Part shown: positions 1-12,576 of the stretch, piece by piece
Numbering within the stretch: the stretch's first letter is position 1
Layout: each line of letters starts with the position of its first letter
Assembly: GCA_963978545.1 (NCBI GenBank)
Contig: OZ021732.1
Location: forward strand, 28,860,123-28,924,122
From: Linyphia triangularis
Lineage: Eukaryota > Arthropoda > Arachnida > Araneae > Linyphiidae
DNA length: 64,000 nucleotides
Reading direction: 5' to 3'
The notes under the pieces: model-generated
The model's input: the letters and a program-made list of their open reading frames with translations, nothing else
Database searches by the model: none
Told to the model about the DNA's origin: nothing
Made by a program: the position numbers and the translations under genes

Positions 1-145
1 TTGCCGGGTTCAATATGATCTCAAATTATGATTATACCCTTTTTTCGATACCTCCTACAACAGTGACACTATAACTTCGAAGATCAAGTGTGTAAAATTT
101 CATCAGGCTCAGAATAAAATTTTACATTTACAAAAAAAAAAAAAA
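1..145 (-). repeat. Fragment of a Helitron-like dispersed repeat
   Basis: The stretch AGATCAAGTGTGTAAAATTT near position 80 and the following 'cagaataaaa' match the 5' part of the Helitron at 22391-23139 (AGATCAAGTGTGCAAACTTT near 23073). The other end lies outside the window, so type and limits are uncertain. Confidence 0.4.
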
Positions 146-600
146 ACAAGATCACTCTTCTTCATCCATATAACAAGACAATCACAATATGTAAAGAGTA
201 CGAATTCATCATTTTATAAAAAAAAGAAGCCTTTTTGATTTGGTTCCCTTTCAGGTAACATTCCGATACAATCTAAAAAAACCGGACCAAAACATTTTAT
301 TACTCTTTGCTTCATTTATTAAAAAATAACTTGAAAGCTTAAATATCACTTTTGGCAGCCATTTACCCTCTAAATGCATTCCAGGCTACACGCCCATTTC
401 ATAAAAACCTTTAATGAAAATTCTCGCAACCCCATTTGCAATCAAGGGCAGACCTCCTCTATACCCCGCAGTGTACAACCGTAATATCCACTCTTTTCTA
501 CGCTAATAGCCCGCCATTACCAGGCCGATAATCGAAAATGTCAGATCCTCAAAAAACTTTCCCATTTTCTACAATTTTGATACGGGCATTTAAAAAAAAA
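146..600. other. No feature seen
   Basis: A+T-rich unique-looking sequence. No open frame of note, RNA gene or repeat was recognised. Confidence 0.5.
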
Positions 601-625
601 AAGCAGAGATGTATTTGCTGGGTGT

Positions 626-898
626 GTGTTGACGAACAAGACGGGCAACTTCCTGCTTGAGAACGTCGGCAACCACAAAAGAGCTTTTTTTGGGACTTGT
701 GACACCCGGTTTAATTACTCTGCCTTCACCTTCACAAAGGAACAACGCCCTTATTTGCTGATCACCATCTCTAATGCAACAGCCCCTATCGTGTTGTTCG
801 TAGAGGGAGGTTCAACTGCAGAGAAAACACTAGATCAGACGCAGATCCCACACGATATGTTTGGGGGGGGCTTAAGAGGCCATATGTATACAATATGA
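626..898 (+). CDS. Candidate coding fragment, unrecognised
   Basis: An open frame of 90 codons with no ATG at its start; it opens with GTG TTG. Its codons often end in G or C (ACG AAC AAG ACG GGC AAC TTC CTG), unlike the A+T-rich flanks, and the mid part predicts hydrophobic beta-strand-like stretches (PYLLITISNATAPIVLFVEG). It closes shortly after a run of eight G at about 862-869. Beyond that run another frame stays mostly open to about 1010 with one stop, so this may be one coding region broken by a frameshift. No family was recognised. It could be an exon, a decayed transposon gene or an inserted foreign fragment. No convincing splice acceptor was found upstream. Confidence 0.3.
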   Translation: MLTNKTGNFLLENVGNHKRAFFGTCDTRFNYSAFTFTKEQRPYLLITISNATAPIVLFVEGGSTAEKTLDQTQIPHDMFGGGLRGHMYTI

Positions 899-1010
899 GA
901 GGATATTGAAACAATAACGCGACGCCCTTCGTACAGAAATTACGGTGATATTTGTGTTCAACAATATAATGTATATGTTATTCCAACACCCTCTACCATT
1001 TCATTGAAGC

Positions 1011-1628
1011 TTCATACAATTTTCCCAAGCTTTTTATTTTCGCCAAAAAATTGCACTGATTTTATATCCATTTTTTTGAAGTGGTGAAGTTGTTCAAGAT
1101 ATATTTCGATTTTTGAAATCTTGTAGGCAAATTAAATTTTTTTATCATAAATATTTAAAATAAGTCAAAGCAGAAAGATAATGAAATAACATTTATTTTA
1201 TAAGGTAAGAATGATGAAATAAGGTTAACTTATCGTTGCACAAAATTGTAGAGTTGCGTTTATTGTTGTTTTTTGCAAACTAGGCGGAAAAAAATTCACT
1301 GACAATGTTTCAATGGGTTTTTTTTCTTCTTTTTCTTTGTTTTCGTAACTATTTCTAAACGTGTCGAACGGTTTGAATCCCCATCTGCGCTGTCATTGTG
1401 TATCTAGAGCTGTTTAGGATAAATATGGCTCCTTTGAATTCATAAGAAAGATTTCGCTTTCGTATCCCACACTTAATCACAAAATTTGAGCCTTATTGTT
1501 GAAATGCAATCCCAATTTCAAAAATTCCTAAATTTATTTCTGTAATTTGTAAAAAGAAGAAAGAAAAAAAAAGAAAAAACAATTTCATTGTATTCAGCTT
1601 TTATGTACTGGACAGGGAATAATGGAAA
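1011..1628. other. No feature seen
   Basis: A+T-rich sequence with poly-T and poly-A runs up to the border of the Helitron dimer. Nothing was recognised. Confidence 0.5.
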
Positions 1629-2383
1629 CTAGGGGGCTTCGCCCCCAGCTAGCTAACGCTCGCCAACCCCCAAACGCCTCGCTACGCTCGGATTGAGCGG
1701 CTTTGCCGCTCGAATTTGTGGTTAAAACATCTTGCTTCGCTCGAATAGGTTTCCCAGCCATAAAAAATGTAACCAAATTTTTATAAATTTAATGTAAGGC
1801 CTAATAGAGAAAACACCCAAATTGCAAGTTTCATAATAGAAAGTTAAATATACTATCCGCCAACATTCTGACTTAAAACTTCATTAGCTATGCCCTTACA
1901 TTGAAGTCCCAATATCTTTTATTTATTCTGATAAAAAACAAAGCAAGCTACACTCACCAACCCCTGAATGCCTCGCTTGGGTTGGTTTTTCTGGATAGAA
2001 ATACTTCAAAATAATAATTACTCTAATACAAAAATGCTTCAGAAAAACAGAAAAAATTAACTTTGAAACGAAGAGTTTAAAAAGAGCTTTAAAATTAGCA
2101 ACGGTTGGTTGGTTGGTTGAACCCCCGAGCAGCCGGTTTGTTGTTTACATACGTAAGGATGTTGCCAATCATATATTCAAAATCATTGAGGCTTTGTAGT
2201 AGCTTAATGATGAAAAATATTGAAATTTAACTAATTAATAAAGTGTTAATAAATTATTTTGGCACGTTTTGGCAAATCTACAGCTTATTTCCTTTAAAAT
2301 GACACCATGATCATTGAAATCGGTTGAGCAGTTTAGGCGGACGGACTAACCCCAAAAAACGTATTGCCTATTAAATATATAGA
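1629..2383 (-). mobile_element. Non-autonomous Helitron, copy A of a tandem dimer
   Basis: Read on the minus strand, the element starts with TC (TCTATATATTTAATAGGC) at 2383. It ends at 1629 with the hairpin GGGGGC-GAA-GCCCCC running into CTAG, followed by T. A 5' TC, a 3' hairpin and a terminal CTAG are the textbook Helitron termini. There is no open frame of size, so it is non-autonomous. It is about 755 bp, some 48 bp longer than copy B, mainly because of a segment near 1935-1990 and a (GGTT)n insert near 2105. Further palindromic blocks (e.g. GAGCGGCTTTGCCGCTC near 1696) lie just inside the 3' hairpin. Its TC end abuts the CTAG end of copy B with no base between. Confidence 0.75.
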
Positions 2384-3090
2384 CTAGGGGGCTTCGCCCC
2401 CTGCTCGCTAACGCTCGCCAACCCCCAAACGCCTCGCTGAGCTCGGATTGAGCGGCTTTGCCGCTCGAATTTGTGGTTAAAACATCTTGCTGCTCTCGAA
2501 TAGGTTTGCCAGCCATAAAAAATGTAACCAAATTTTTATAAATTTAATGTAAGGCCTAATAGAGAAAACACCCAAATTGCAGTTTTATAATAGAAAGTTA
2601 AATATACTATCCGCCAACATTCTGACTTGAAACTTCATTAGCTATGCCTTTACATTGAAGTCCCAATATCTTTTATTTATTCTGATAAGTCGCCCCGTTA
2701 GAGAACGACGTCCAACGCGAGGCATTTTCTGGATAGAAATACTTCAAAATAATAATTACTCTAATACAAAAATGCTTCAGAAAAACAGAAAAAATCAATT
2801 TTGAAACGAAGAGTTTAAAAAGAGCTTTAAAATTAGCAACGGATTTGTTGTTTATATACGTAAGGATGTTGCCATTCATATATTCAAAATCATTGAGGCT
2901 TTGTAGTAGCTTAATGATGAAAAATATTGAAATTTAACTAATTAATAAAGTGTTAATAAATTATTTTGGCACGTTTTGGCAAATCTACAGCTTATTTCCT
3001 TTAAAATGACACCTTGATCATTGAAATTGGTTGAGCAGTTTAGGCGGACGGACTAACCCCAAAAAACGTATTGCCTATTAAATATATAGA
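2384..3090 (-). mobile_element. Non-autonomous Helitron, copy B of a tandem dimer
   Basis: Closely related to copy A over its whole length. On the minus strand TC begins at 3090, preceded by A, and the hairpin plus CTAG ends at 2384. The dimer as a whole sits between A (1628) and T (3091) on the + strand, the A|T target expected for a Helitron. The region after the 5' end includes a block (rc of GGTTGAGCAGTTTAGGCGGA, near 3030) also found in copy A. Confidence 0.75.
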
Positions 3091-4585
3091 TGACACTACT
3101 ACATCAATTAAAAGTCTATATAATGTAAATAACAGAGAAAATAGAACATTTTCGGTTTCGCTTGTCATTTAAAACAGACTTAAAAACTTAGAAACTTCCA
3201 AACCTTGCGCGTAATTAAATTTTGATATTCATTGTACATGTTTTAAGGTACATATTTTACAATAATATAATGTTTAAACTATGATTTTGTTTTGTTTTGA
3301 AACCACCGACTGTCTATTTCTACCACTTATAAAGTGCTTAACACAGCCAAATACGTCTCGTAATTTTGAGCATCTAGAAGAATACGAGATCGAAATCTTC
3401 TAGTGTAAACCCCTCTCTCTAACCCCACCACACCAAATTAAACTATGATTAATTTGTATGAAATTTTGTGTAAACAATCATATTTTGTACGTAACAAAAT
3501 ATCTGCAGTTTCGACTAATAGTTTTAACAGGGCAATAAGGTGCTTAGTGGGGACATTAGGGTGAACCATGCCCAGAAGTTTTTGTATTAAGAAAATAGAA
3601 TAGACGTTATATGATACCCAAAAGTTATTTTATAAAAAAGAAAGAAAACTTTTAGCAACAAAATTGGCGAAAAAATTCATCACCAAATATCCAAGTTCCA
3701 ATCCGATTTCTCTACTTGAAGTTGAGATGTGAACTTGCCATTACACCAGCAACTTAAAAATAGCTAAAAAAAATGTACTGAAAACTTTAAGACAGCATGC
3801 TAATTTTTTAATAGTATTTTGTTGTAGCAAAGAAATTGTGCATGTTTTAATAACGCAGAGATTAACAAAGTACGAATATAAACAACTAAAACAAACAAAA
3901 TTCTTCCAAAGTTAAATACTTTGTTATCCAAACAAGTACAACACAAATTTAGCATTGTTTATAGAAATTAATTTCCAACCCCAACTGAATTAATACACGA
4001 AACCAACAGCGAGATTTAAAGAGATTTCCCTCAACCAACATCATTTGTTTTGATTTATCTAAGAAAATATGCAAATATGTTGCAAACTGCTATCATAAAC
4101 TTCAAGAACATCTAAACTAGTGAAGTTCCGGGAACTAGTGAAGTTTTCTAAATTCTAAACTAACCACATTTCATCTCAAACTGCCAGAAAAGCAGAGAAT
4201 AATCTAAAAGCTTTCCAAAGACACGCAATCTTTACTGCAGAATCGTCTGAAATCTGTCAAAAGAGAACTTATGATCCTTCTCGCTTGAAACTTGGCACGT
4301 TCTTGAAGTGATTTTGGCGCCTACTTTTGAAATACCTCGCTCTCTAAGTTAAAAGTTTTTAAAGAAATAAAACATGATTGAACTCTACTAGTCACGAAAA
4401 AAGTCACAGAAAGTTCACGGTTCCACATTCCTTTCCATCGTTTATTGGATTAGAATCGATTGATTCGTTGACGGATTCGAAGCGATTATTTTCTGTTAGA
4501 AAATTATGTGGTAGAGGTTTGCACGAAATCTATTGATGCCACGTTTTATTGTGTGACTATGATATACACAATGTGTACAAGATAT
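3091..4585. other. No feature seen
   Basis: About 1.5 kb of A+T-rich sequence without a convincing open frame, repeat or RNA gene. Confidence 0.5.
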
Positions 4586-5039
4586 TGTTGCACAAATTGT
4601 CTGTATATAGTGTAAATAGTGACGTATTATTTTAAAATTCCATTGTAATTTATTTTATCTTATTTTATTTATTAACAGCGATTATACAAGTTAGAAAAAG
4701 GTGGCAACACTTAAAGCAATCGAGAAATTTCGAGATGTTTCTTTTCCGACGAATTGGCTGGAAATTTCGGGAATGTTCTCTAGCGCCAAGTATAAATAAG
4801 ACTGGAAATCGGGAAAGTTTTCAGATTGACTTCGGACTTCGATGTAAGCTAATCGCTTTGTTTACCTACTAGAGTGAGCTTGTATAATCGCTGTATTCGA
4901 AGTTGTTTTCATTGAAGCTTGTTTGGAAGCTTGATAGTGACTGTTCTCCGAATAATTTTGTGAGCTTTTGAAAAGAGAATAACTATTTTTATACCGTAAA
5001 AACTGTGCCATCATTGCCTCAGTGGAAAAATTCATAACA
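4586..5039 (+). mobile_element. Solo LTR of a Ty3/gypsy-like retrotransposon
   Basis: The unit begins TGTTGCAC and ends CATAACA (TG...CA) and is flanked on both sides by ATAT (4582-4585 and 5040-5043), a 4-bp target duplication. A TATA box (GTATAAATAAG, about 4790) marks the U3/R border of a + strand promoter. No internal domain follows, so it is a solo LTR left by recombination between two LTRs. TSD length and termini fit Ty3/gypsy elements. The family assignment is inferred because no polyprotein is present. Confidence 0.65.
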
Positions 5040-6159
5040 ATATTTTGGATTATGATTCCAATCCAATTATAACTTAATTAACGAAGAAAATACCAAGATG
5101 CTACATTTTAGGTCTTAAAAGAAAAATGGATATAAAATTCACAAATTTGACCTTAAAGTACGTTTAAAAAGAATTAAAAAGTTATCCCAAAAAAATTGTA
5201 CTGTTTGAAAAATGACAAATTAGAAATGAATGAACAATCTCGACATTTTTTATTTTTTTTTTAATTATTATTATTATTATTATTTAATTCTAAATGCTTT
5301 GAAAAGGCCATACACATAAAAGTTTCTGCTCAATGCGCTTTTACATTTTTTAAAATTTGCAATCAAAGTTCCCCTGTGAGAGGTTGGCGAGAAAACGATT
5401 CATTCGGCTCGAATTGAATATGACGTCAAGAAATCCCAAACATCTTGGCTTGAAAATCAGCAGCGGGAACCAGTTTTGCAAGTTTCTCGCAAATCTCGCC
5501 AACCCGTATGGGATACGGCAATGGTCTACCAAATCAAAGCCAACTACTTGGCAGAAACCTCACGATAACCATAGAAACGGAAGGATTTCTTGATATCACA
5601 GATTTTGATGACTGTTTGATCGGACTGGTTTTGGCTCGGTTTTGAGGCATTTTCTTTTCTTAATATTTAAATAACTAATCTTTTTAAAGAACTTTAATTT
5701 AAATACTTGGAATCAAAAAGAAATTCTTCATAAATATAAACTAATTTCATTCGTTTTTTAAAAAAATGCGGGAATTGTCCATTATCAATTGATTTCTAAT
5801 TTGTATTATTTTATCATAAGACATGTTTTAAAAGCAATCCTTTTCCGCACTAAATTTTTAAAAAAGGAATGTTGCAAAAATTTTGATCGAAATCGATCAA
5901 TTTTCGTATGCTTTCTCAGATGGATTTCGTGCTCTTTCCCAAAGGTACAAAATACTTAAAAATAAAATCTGTTTGAATATAATGCCAAAATGTTTAATCC
6001 CAAATATATAAGTTATCTTATTTCGTTTCCTACCGACTTATTAGTTACATATATCTTTTTGATTATTTCACTCCAATGACTATCACTGTCTTCATGGTCA
6101 CAATCTGAAATCTATGAGGCAAACCGAAAATTCTCTAAATATTTAGTAAACAGCATGGG
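5040..6159. other. Mostly nothing; one short inverted repeat
   Basis: At 5340-5600 the sequence is less A+T-rich and open on both strands for about 60-78 codons. It is bracketed by GGTTGGCGAGA (about 5382) and TCTCGCCAACC (about 5493), an 11-bp inverted repeat, with a TGACGTCA site at 5421. This looks like an old mobile-element remnant. No protein family was recognised. Confidence 0.35.
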
Positions 6160-6720
6160 ACATTTCTCAATTATTTTTAAATCCATTAACTTCGTTAAAA
6201 ATTGGCAGATATATTTGACGTCGATGACAATGCATTCTTTCAAATTTTGGTGAATGTCACTGTCACTAAAAGGTCGCTTTTACTGAATAGTACTAATAAA
6301 CCAACTTACGGCATCCAATCGAGCTGAAATAGCATCTAACTGATCAATGGAGAAAACTCTTTACTGATGCCAAATTTTTAATAAATAATAAAATTGTTTT
6401 AATCAGAATAAATAAAAGATATATGGTTGTGAGTGCATAAATTCACATTCATCTTTAAAGAATAAATTCTGAAAAAGTAGTTTACCAAATATTTTGCAGA
6501 TAGAGATGTTTTCAATATTTAAATTTAGATGCTAACAACAAGCACACGCTGGCAACAGAAACGGCGCATTGTTAATGAATATTAAATTTAGCGATGCATA
6601 TAAAGGATTTTTATTAAAAACTTTTTTATGTGTTATACTATTATGTTCTTGCATTCAAATCTTGTTTCCGGATAACTTGTGCACCATATTCTTATTCATT
6701 CTTTAGTAAATAAATAAAAG
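6160..6720 (-). repeat. Dispersed repeat family R1, minus copy
   Basis: This family is marked by blocks such as GCATCCAATCGAGCTGAAAT, 'gtcgatgacaatgcattctttcaa' and AAAAGGTCGCTTTTA. Related copies occur near 15210, 20310, 30110, 31864, 32090 and 35970. There is no coding capacity and the ends are diffuse. The type of element is unknown. Confidence 0.5.
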
Positions 6721-7302
6721 TGAGAATTTTGACTAGTTTCTGAGAAGTGAAAAAGTGTTCTGAAAATGTAAACAGTAATTCTTAAAGAATAGTCTGAAGC
6801 ACGTGCAAAGGCCACGAATTATATCCTAGACAAAGCCAAGAAAAACATGCTTCAATGTTAGAAATTGAAGAAATAAACTATCATTATTAAAGATTTAGAA
6901 TAAATTCGCAACACAAAAAAGCATAAATAAATGGACATTTAAGAGAGGGGGGGGGGGGAGACTAGAAAATGCCATTGTTGCAAAAAAATACAAGATGGTC
7001 GAATTAATGTTTGACCAAAAATGTAGTCTTAAAAACATTAATTTAAATCTCATTACAAGAATTCTCAAGGTATTTCTAGTTTTAACGTTAAATAACAAAA
7101 ATTTATTCCTAAGCAAGTTTTTTAATGTCGTATCGATACCTACACAAAAAATTACGAAATTTTAAATTAAATTAAATAATATATATATAACCTTGAATTA
7201 CTGTTAAATTGCAAATAAAATCTTATACATTACTTCTGGATGATCTATTTTTAATGATGATCCGTTTTTCAGTCTTTATGGAATAACAAAATTGTTTGCC
7301 CA
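6721..7302. other. No feature seen
   Basis: A+T-rich sequence with an 11-base G run near 6949. Confidence 0.5.
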
Positions 7303-7475
7303 TCTGATGGCTGTGGGGTTGCATGCCAAAGGTGCCGGGTTCTAATCTCGGGTTAGGCATAGATGTTTGTTGTGGTTCGGAATCCAAGTTAAGCTGTAGG
7401 TCCCGGCTTAATTAGCCATCATTGTGCATAAAAATAGATCGTTGAACGTACAAACCAACCAACCAAAATTGATTA
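7303..7475 (+). mobile_element. tRNA-derived SINE, family 1
   Basis: A tRNA-like head with a B-box-like block (GGGTTCTAATCTCGG, about 7337) is followed by a body containing GTTGTGGTTCGGAATCC and a tail of AACC repeats (about 7461-7475). Two other copies lie at 32424-32592 (minus) and from 63929 to the window end. The B box is decayed compared with the 32.4 kb copy, so this is an older insertion. Confidence 0.7.
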
Positions 7476-8966
7476 ATGATGTATCAATTTAAAGGCTAAG
7501 ACATCCGCTTCAGATGAAAAGTTTATTTATAATTGCGCATTTTGTTATTTGGTTGAAAATTGGTAAAAAAATCAGATAAAGTCCAAAGAAATTGAGAAGT
7601 TGTTATAGTGTACACTAAATAGAAGCACGTTGAAGAAACTTATGAAACCTAATATCTCTCTCAGCAATAAAATAAAATTCCTAACTCTGATAAGTTTCCA
7701 AGAAATCCTTCGCCTAAGCAATCTTAAATACGCAAGTCCACTACATAACTATATTGCTGTTGTATTAAGTTGAGAAGAAATATTTCGGGCATTGCAATTT
7801 AAACTGTTTGTATCGTTTAAAATGCACCTATCTAATTTATTTGGATTTCTAAAAAAGTCATCAATATTTAATAAATTGTGTATCATACAGAACAGCAGTA
7901 GGTGCTCCTTTATTAACAAATCGGCATCGGAGTAATTGGACTTGTCAGTTGTCCCTGGATTATTACGTTTTGAATTGTTATCGACAGAAACACAGTCTAT
8001 TCTTTTCAACGTTGATGCCACCATATGTTTCTCCATCCCAAACTTATTAAATTTAAATCATTTGCTTGGAAAAGATAAAAAAGCAATGCGAGGTTTTTAT
8101 ATCAGAAATTGTACTAAGCTGCATTGGACTGCATTGCTTTCAAAGCATCCCAAATTTCGAGTCTAATATTAGAACTAGAATTATGGCATTGTATCCAATC
8201 TAAATCCCAAAATGCTAAACACAATGCCATAGACTAGAAATTTGGGTTGTTTTGAAAACAATTTGATCCAATGCGAGCTTAAACTCTTTAACCAAGTTGT
8301 CTCCAAACTGGGGACCTTCACATAATGACAATCTATTCAAAGTGGCGAAATATGAATCTTCCGTTATTAAAGATTGATCGTAGAAAAAAAGATAAATGCA
8401 TTTTTGAATAATGTGGATAGGGGTGACAACTATTGAAATATGTGATTTTCTTTAAAGCAATATTTTGGTACAAAATGAGAAGAACAAAATCAATTGAATA
8501 CAACAACGAAATTAATTTTAAGAGCGTCTTAGAAATATTTGATCATCAATGAAAGAATCTCTTTTAGCATCTGGATTCTTCCAACAACTCAGCACAGATT
8601 TTCAGCATCGTTCCTCGACCAATTTATTATCGAACAAGAGAGGCACGCTGATCACTCACTAATATTGATACAATTCTTTACGGGACGGAGCTGTATCAGC
8701 TGTAGTGTACGCACGCGCCTTTCCTGTGAGGACATCACGACATCTGATTTGTTGATGGAGAAACCCAGAAATAAATTTAAATTTTCCTTTCCTGTTTTTC
8801 ATGTGTGATTCATCGAAGATAAAACTGGCAAATATTCAGTGCAAATAGACTACGGCTAGCATTACTGACACCTGTTGCTCAGTAATGCTCTTTTTATGTG
8901 GGATTCGCTGTCTATTAGAAGTCAACGTGTTAAAGAAAAGATGGTCTATTTAAAAACCTGATTTTT
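7476..8966. other. No supported feature
   Basis: Several open frames of 76-95 codons overlap here on both strands, the best at 8539-8808 (+). They have no recognisable motif and are about the length expected by chance in this many frames. Confidence 0.45.
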
Positions 8967-9750
8967 TTTTACTTTTAATCACGCATATGTAAACATAGAC
9001 CTATGGTAATGAAAGCATTACTGCTTTTTTTTTTTTTTTTTTTCCTTCTTTTTTGCACTTCTACACAATTTAAAACATGCTGAGTTAAAAAAAAAAAAAA
9101 AAAAAAAAAAAGTAGTCCAGAAAAAAATTTCTTTAAGCGTGTTCCTCCGTGGTTAGTCTAACTCCCGAACGAATTGATCTACGATGTTTAACTCTTGTAT
9201 ACGAATTAATGGTCGCCATGGAACCAGTCATTAGAGTTTTCGTCAAAATTGCGCATGCGCATAAGGTAGCTGAAAAATTCATGTTTTTTTAGCAATTGCT
9301 AAAAACGTTTCTAATGATTTGAATTAAAATCGCTCACCTTTTAAGGTTTTTTAAACATCTCCAACTCCAAAATTCCCGTAAAAATGCGATAAAGGCGAAA
9401 AAAGTTGAAAAACGAATATCTTTAGCTCTGGGTCGGTGTTTTTTTTTTTTTTTTTTTTTTTTGTTTTTTTTTTAGCATCGCTCAATCAACGACCAGCGAT
9501 TGTTTCTTCTTTGTTTCACTCACAAGGAAGGACAATATAAGAATTATCGAAACTATATCCCCGAATTCCCCATTTCAATGGGAATTTTTGTGGGGGGGGG
9601 GGGCGTGTAAAAATTATGTCCAAACTGTGCATTTTTTTCTAAATGAATGAAAATATGAAAACGGTAAATAACACCAATCTACGTCAAATTTCAATGGAGT
9701 GCCAAGTATTATAGTGTAATTGGAACTTGTGCGATGTTCCATACCCCTAG
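8967..9750 (+). mobile_element. DINE-1-like / Helentron-associated element, copy 1
   Basis: The 5' end has the family's palindromic head (...CATATGTAAACATAG...GGTAATGAAAG). A middle block follows with 'taactcccgaacgaattgatctacg' and GCGCATGCGCATAAGGTAGC. Next comes a homopolymer-rich zone, then the 3' block GTGTAATTGGAACTTGTGCG ending in CCCCTAG|T. Head palindrome, internal 'CTCC-GAACG-ATTGA' block, inner simple repeat and CTAG-type end resemble Drosophila DINE-1 (Helentron-associated) elements. That assignment is by structure only. The copy contains T and A runs of more than 20 near 9025, 9090 and 9440. Confidence 0.6.
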
Positions 9751-11678
9751 TTTTATATACATTTAGTAATTGCCAATAGATAAAGGAAATGGATTCAACT
9801 GTTTTTTCTCATTTATATTTAAAAAAAACCATACAATCAATACAGGAATGTTATTACCATCAAGGTCGTCTTTCAAAGTGGATAGATACTGTATACAATT
9901 TAATGTAAAATTTGTATTATATTTTATGTTTTTTTTATCAAAGATCATACACTTCAATTACAAAAAGAGACCATTTCTTTTAAAAAGTATTTAAAAGATT
10001 GTGAATTTTTAACTTCTCACTAGCATTGTCATTACCATCCAATAGTTTTTAAATCATTTCTTGACTACTAATACTTCTGATTCAAATAACATGCTCCGAG
10101 AGCAGCAGCTCTTTTAGAGTTGGGATTGGAATATCAGTACTTCTTTGAAATATCTTTTTATATCCGAGTTAGAATTGCTTATGGTTACTAAAAATATTTG
10201 ATTGCTCTCATTACCATCTTTCAACTTAAATATTTTATATTTTATTTAGTTTTATTATGTCATATATTATTTTGTTAGATGAACATATGTTTTAAATTTG
10301 TAATTTAAAAGTATACGTCATTTTTTGCTATGATTGCTAAAATACGGTGAAATGTCATGATCATCGCCATATCTAAATTTTGATGTCTTTAATTTATTTT
10401 TGAATATTTTGCTGATAGACTTTTGAATATTTGTTTCGCCAATATTTTGAGAAATTTGCTTTATTTTAAGTATAAATTTTATGCTAAGAATAGAAAAAAA
10501 AATACATGTTTTCCATTCTACAAAAATAGTAGCTATGCAAAAATATTCATTTAATTAATTAAAACAAATTAAGTTGAAAATGAACTATTTTGTTTATTTA
10601 TCTTTTACGTGGGCCATAACTATTAATCTAAAAAAACTGAAAATGCAAAATTTATATAATTTATGCATGGTTCAGGATTGTAATGATACCTTCTGCCTAA
10701 TTTGCATGTCTAATTATAATTATCTTCAAAATAAGTTCATATGTTTTATAAACCTTCATAGTTATATAAATATACAGTTATCAGCTTACTAAAAATTTTC
10801 CAAATGTCTCATACAGGAAATCTTTAAAATGATTAATCCTTTTAAAGCCAATTAATCGAAGTTTCGGAATAATAAGCCATATACTTTTTGGATAATTTAA
10901 TAATCGTACATAAATATTACTAAAAATATTTTATTTCAAATATATATGTAACTGTGCTTTCATTCAACGTGTCGTGTAAACGTGACAAGATGTATTTGGA
11001 TTAGCGAAAAAAGAATAATTGTGTTTGTACATAAAGCGGAAGTGTATTTATTTTGCATTAGAACAGCTGGGCTTACAGTTGGGACAATTTATAAATTTTG
11101 AAACTCGTAAAAGTGCCGTTTGTGGAGCCCTATGTAATCTATTTAAATTAGTATGATACTCTTTTAATGTTTAATTTTGTCTAAAACTCTAAAATAGAAT
11201 GAAATTATGGTTATCATTACATCGCATTTACTGCAATATCGTAGAGGTTCTTAAGATAAGCGATCAAATGTATGGGATGTTCTGATAATGTTTCATGTTA
11301 TGTAAATAGACTATTTTAAAAAATTAACAATCAATTAACTCAGTTCCCTCAGGGTTACACTCAAGGCATAATTTCCGCATGGGCAGATGGCGCCCCTTCA
11401 TAGGGTCCCCGTTTTCCGTTATTAAATGAAAACTTATTTGAATTATGTTATGGTTCTATAAAACTGTAATAATGACGATTTAATGTATAATTTCTATTTT
11501 GCCTTTCTCCTAAACTGGAGAAAATGAGGTTGACATATTTGTAGATTTATTAATATCATGTAATTAATTTTAAGACATTGTTAACAAGAAGATATATATC
11601 GAATTACGTTATTCTACGTGACTTTCGGGGGTGTACTACAACTTTGTGAAAACTATTTGCTTACAATCACAGCATATT
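9751..11678. other. No gene seen; very A+T-rich
   Basis: Nearly 2 kb of A+T-rich sequence. Short open frames (64-74 codons) lack motifs. A CTCF-like site lies at 11384-11394. Confidence 0.5.
11384..11394 (+). promoter_or_regulatory. CTCF-like motif
   Basis: CAGATGGCGCC matches the AG-A/G-T/G-GGCGC core of the conserved animal CTCF motif. Binding is inferred. Confidence 0.35.
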
Positions 11679-11719
11679 TCTATAATAATAAAACAAGCTG
11701 TGTGTGTGTGTATTTATAG

Positions 11720-12490
11720 AAACCTATTTAAAATTGGATTAGAGCTCTGAAATTTCCAGCATAAGTAGTTTTGGCCTCCTAATTGTATGCATGTCAAAAA
11801 GAATGTTAAAATTTTAATTAGTTCTTTTTTAATTATTTTTTTTCTTACAAAGTGACTTCAAACGGAGATATAGCTCTGAAATGTTCAACATAAGTAGTTT
11901 TAGCCTTCTAATTGGACTTTTTAAAAACAGAATGTAAAAGTTTTGATTAGTTATTTTTTAATTGATTTTTTTAATTAATTAGTATATATTTTACAAAACG
12001 ATATCTAATACGGCTACAGTTCTGTAATTTTTAACATAAGTAATTTTGGCTTTCTTATTGGACTTTTAAAAAACACAATTTTAAATTTTTATTTTGTTCT
12101 TTTTCAATTTTTTTTATTAATTAATAAATATTTTACAAAATGATTTCTAATAGGGTTACAGCTCTGAAATTTTGAACATAACTAGTTGTGTCCTTCTAAT
12201 TAGACTTTTGAAAAACAGAGCTTTAAAATTTCATTTGTTTTTTTAATTATTTCTTTTTTAACTATAACAAATATTTTACAAAACTATTTCTAATTGGGCT
12301 ACAGTTCTGAAAATTTCAATACAAGTAGTTTTGGCCTTCTAATTGGACTTTTGACAAAAAGAATGTTAAAATTTTAATTTGTATTTTAATTAATATTTTC
12401 ACAAAATAGCGACTTCTAATAGGTCTAGAGCTCTGAAAGTTTCTAAATAAGTAGTTTTGGCCTTCCAATTTTTCTTTCCACAAACACTTG
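11720..12490 (+). repeat. Diverged satellite, about 140 bp x 6
   Basis: The landmark 'gctctgaaa...ataagtagttttggccttctaattgg' recurs at about 11744, 11873, 12019, 12161, 12304 and 12429. The spacing is 129, 146, 142, 143 and 125 bp. Units differ by many substitutions and indels, so the array is old. Confidence 0.75.
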
Positions 12491-12576
12491 TTAAAATAAT
12501 CTTAAAGGGGTGTTGTATTATTGTATTACGGAGATATTTTGTTTCTCTGTTAAGGTTTTATGTAGCAATTAGATTT

